Assembly: GCA_031761405.1 (NCBI GenBank)
Contig: JASEVX010000013.1
Span: 48,876,852-48,940,851, forward strand
Direction: 5' to 3'
Source of the DNA: Serripes groenlandicus
Lineage: Eukaryota; Mollusca; Bivalvia; Cardiida; Cardiidae
Length of the DNA: 64,000 nt
Positions within the stretch are counted from its first letter, which is position 1; each line of letters opens with the position of its first letter. The notes under the pieces were generated by a model. The model saw only the letters and a program-made list of their open reading frames with translations, was not told where the DNA came from and made no database searches. This document shows, piece after piece, positions 62,787 through 64,000 of the stretch. Both the position numbers and the translations under genes were made by a program.

Positions 62787-63017
62787 TTAACCCTTTCCCT
62801 CATACGACATTTCTGCAGCAGACGACTTTGAACATATTTTCTCAAAAAATAGAAAATCTCTATAATTGAATGGATAACCTTATGACTAAAAGTGGAAAAC
62901 AATGTGGCAAAAGGAGAAATTGCTCGTTTTGAGCAATTTCTTCTTTTGTCACTATGTTTTCAAAAAGCCGTCTGCTGCAGAGGCGTCAGAAAGCGTCTAT
63001 ATGAGAGAAAGGGTTAA
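62787..63017 (-). mobile_element. MITE-1, full length, well preserved
   Basis: TTAACCCTTTCCCTCATACG to ATATGAGAGAAAGGGTTAA, TTAA both ends, hairpin AAATTGCTCGTTTTGAGCAA. Confidence 0.94.
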
Positions 63018-63433
63018 ACATGTATTTCGTGTATGTAGATTCACAAAGGTCAAGTTAATCAACTATTTTTCTAATTTCTTGTTATCTTATAATGAGAAAA
63101 TAACATTTTGATAGCAATGTAAAGCACTTGCTTTGAACGAAATAATTTACTGATCTTTGGGACTACTTTTCGGTGCGGATGTATCGAAATGAGGTATTAT
63201 ATTCAGGGCTGGCTCTGGCCTAGACAAAACAATAGCCAATATCTTTTCATGAACCAAAAAATAATAGCCAAAGCTAACGCCTGAAGTGCGTGAATGTGGA
63301 ACAATGAAATAAACACATAACAATGCATTGTCACCATTTTTATTTCATATTTATTTATTACTCCTGCATACAAACTTTTCATATGACATTATCAGTTGGT
63401 CAGAATAGCAATATGGTACATACATAATATTAT

Positions 63434-63592
63434 TATTGGAGTTTAACGCCGTTTTAAAAAATATTCCAGTTATATCACGGCGGGCAGTTCACCTAACGAG
63501 AATTAACGCAATTTTTTCCCTGGCATCTTTCTACCTTCCTACATAGACTTTCTAGCCAATTGGTGGAAGACGAATGCAGTATGTCACAATGA
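63434..63592 (-). mobile_element. SINE-A, head-truncated
   Basis: GGAGTTTAACGCCGTTTTAA, TATATCACGGCGGGCAGTTC, CCAATTGGTGGAAGACGAAT. Confidence 0.82.
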
Positions 63593-63814
63593 TTCACAAA
63601 CTATCATTCTATTTCACCTACGTTGTTTATCACTAAAGCTAACTAACCTCTCTTGCACAAGAGGCGGTGCACTTACGGGCACTTCAACACAACTATAGGA
63701 TATGTCTTTGAACTTGCTAGAAATAGTTTGATATAGATTGACAGAGGTCAGAAATGCATGTTTTAAGTATATACAATACATTTATCCAATTCCACTTTGA
63801 TTCATGATAATACA

Positions 63815-63880
63815 CTGATAATAATAATAATGATGATGATAATAATAATAATAATAATAATAATGATGATAATAATAGTG
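63815..63880. repeat. (AAT)n/(GAT)n microsatellite
   Basis: ATAATAATAATGATGATGAT and further AAT units. Confidence 0.95.
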
Positions 63881-63901
63881 TATCAAAATCCCGATGGTGG
63901 G

Positions 63902-64000
63902 TAGTCAAAATCCGTATGGCAAAATTGACAGGGTATTCAAAATCCACATGGCAAAAATGACAGGGTATTCAAAATCCACATGGCAAAAATGACAGGGTAT
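63902..64000 (+). repeat. 32-bp tandem repeat running off the window
   Basis: AAATCCACATGGCAAAAATG and ACAGGGTATTCA; three units visible, the first with substitutions. Confidence 0.92.

Overview
This window looks like intergenic DNA from an animal nuclear genome, with no protein-coding gene I can defend. It is AT-rich, every open stretch is short (the longest, 219 codons, lies inside a repeat), there is no operon-like packing, and I recognise no exon with conserved domain sequence. tRNA-headed SINEs, miniature inverted-repeat elements (MITEs), many minisatellites and a cluster of nuclear-type tRNA-Gln genes point to a metazoan. Several dispersed families resemble those I know from bivalve molluscs, so a heterodont bivalve is my best guess. 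That is inference.

The dominant component is one MITE family, called MITE-1 here, with about 40 full or broken copies across the window. A typical copy is about 230 bp. It begins TTAACCCTTTCCCTCATA, ends TATGAGGGAAAGGGTTAA, carries an internal palindromic hairpin around AAATTGCTC/GAGCAATTT, and is bounded by TTAA. CCC...GGG ends on a TTAA target are the hallmark of piggyBac-type transposons, so MITE-1 is probably non-autonomous piggyBac-like. Around it are further foldback families: the FB-1 hairpin, the FB-2 family with TATGAGCCGT ends, a TA-flanked pogo/Tigger-like element at 43.3-44.1 kb, a GC-rich element at 30.5-31.4 kb, and several one- or two-copy families. SINEs fall into at least four families (A, B, C, F), often nested in MITEs with readable target duplications.

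Layout. 0-13 kb: MITEs, foldbacks and SINEs, with a triplicated 263-bp unit at 5.6-6.7 kb. 13.7-14.3 kb: 24-bp minisatellite. 14.9-21.8 kb: SINEs, MITE-1 clusters and a 58-bp array. 21.85-23.1 kb: 25-bp minisatellite rich in GTTAAC and AACGTT. 23-34 kb: SINEs and MITEs, a 262-bp tandem triplication at 27 kb and the GC-rich element at 30.5 kb. 34-36.5 kb: a ladder of MITE-1 copies running into a 107-bp satellite. 38-40.7 kb: nested SINEs, microsatellites and a 37-nt poly-C run. 41-50.4 kb: more MITEs, the pogo-like element and SINEs. 50.5-54.2 kb: tRNA-Gln cluster with four intact genes, one doubtful gene and six decayed copies. 54.3-58.5 kb: diverged MITE-1-like tandem segments, a 42-bp array that looks like a SINE tail, and a 55-bp array that looks like a MITE-1 end. 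59.2-61.6 kb: a 26-bp and a 57-bp minisatellite. 62-64 kb: MITEs and a 32-bp repeat running off the end.

The most interesting theme is repeat-to-satellite conversion. At least three arrays (58 bp, 55 bp, 42 bp), and probably the 107-bp one, are built from pieces of the dispersed elements around them.
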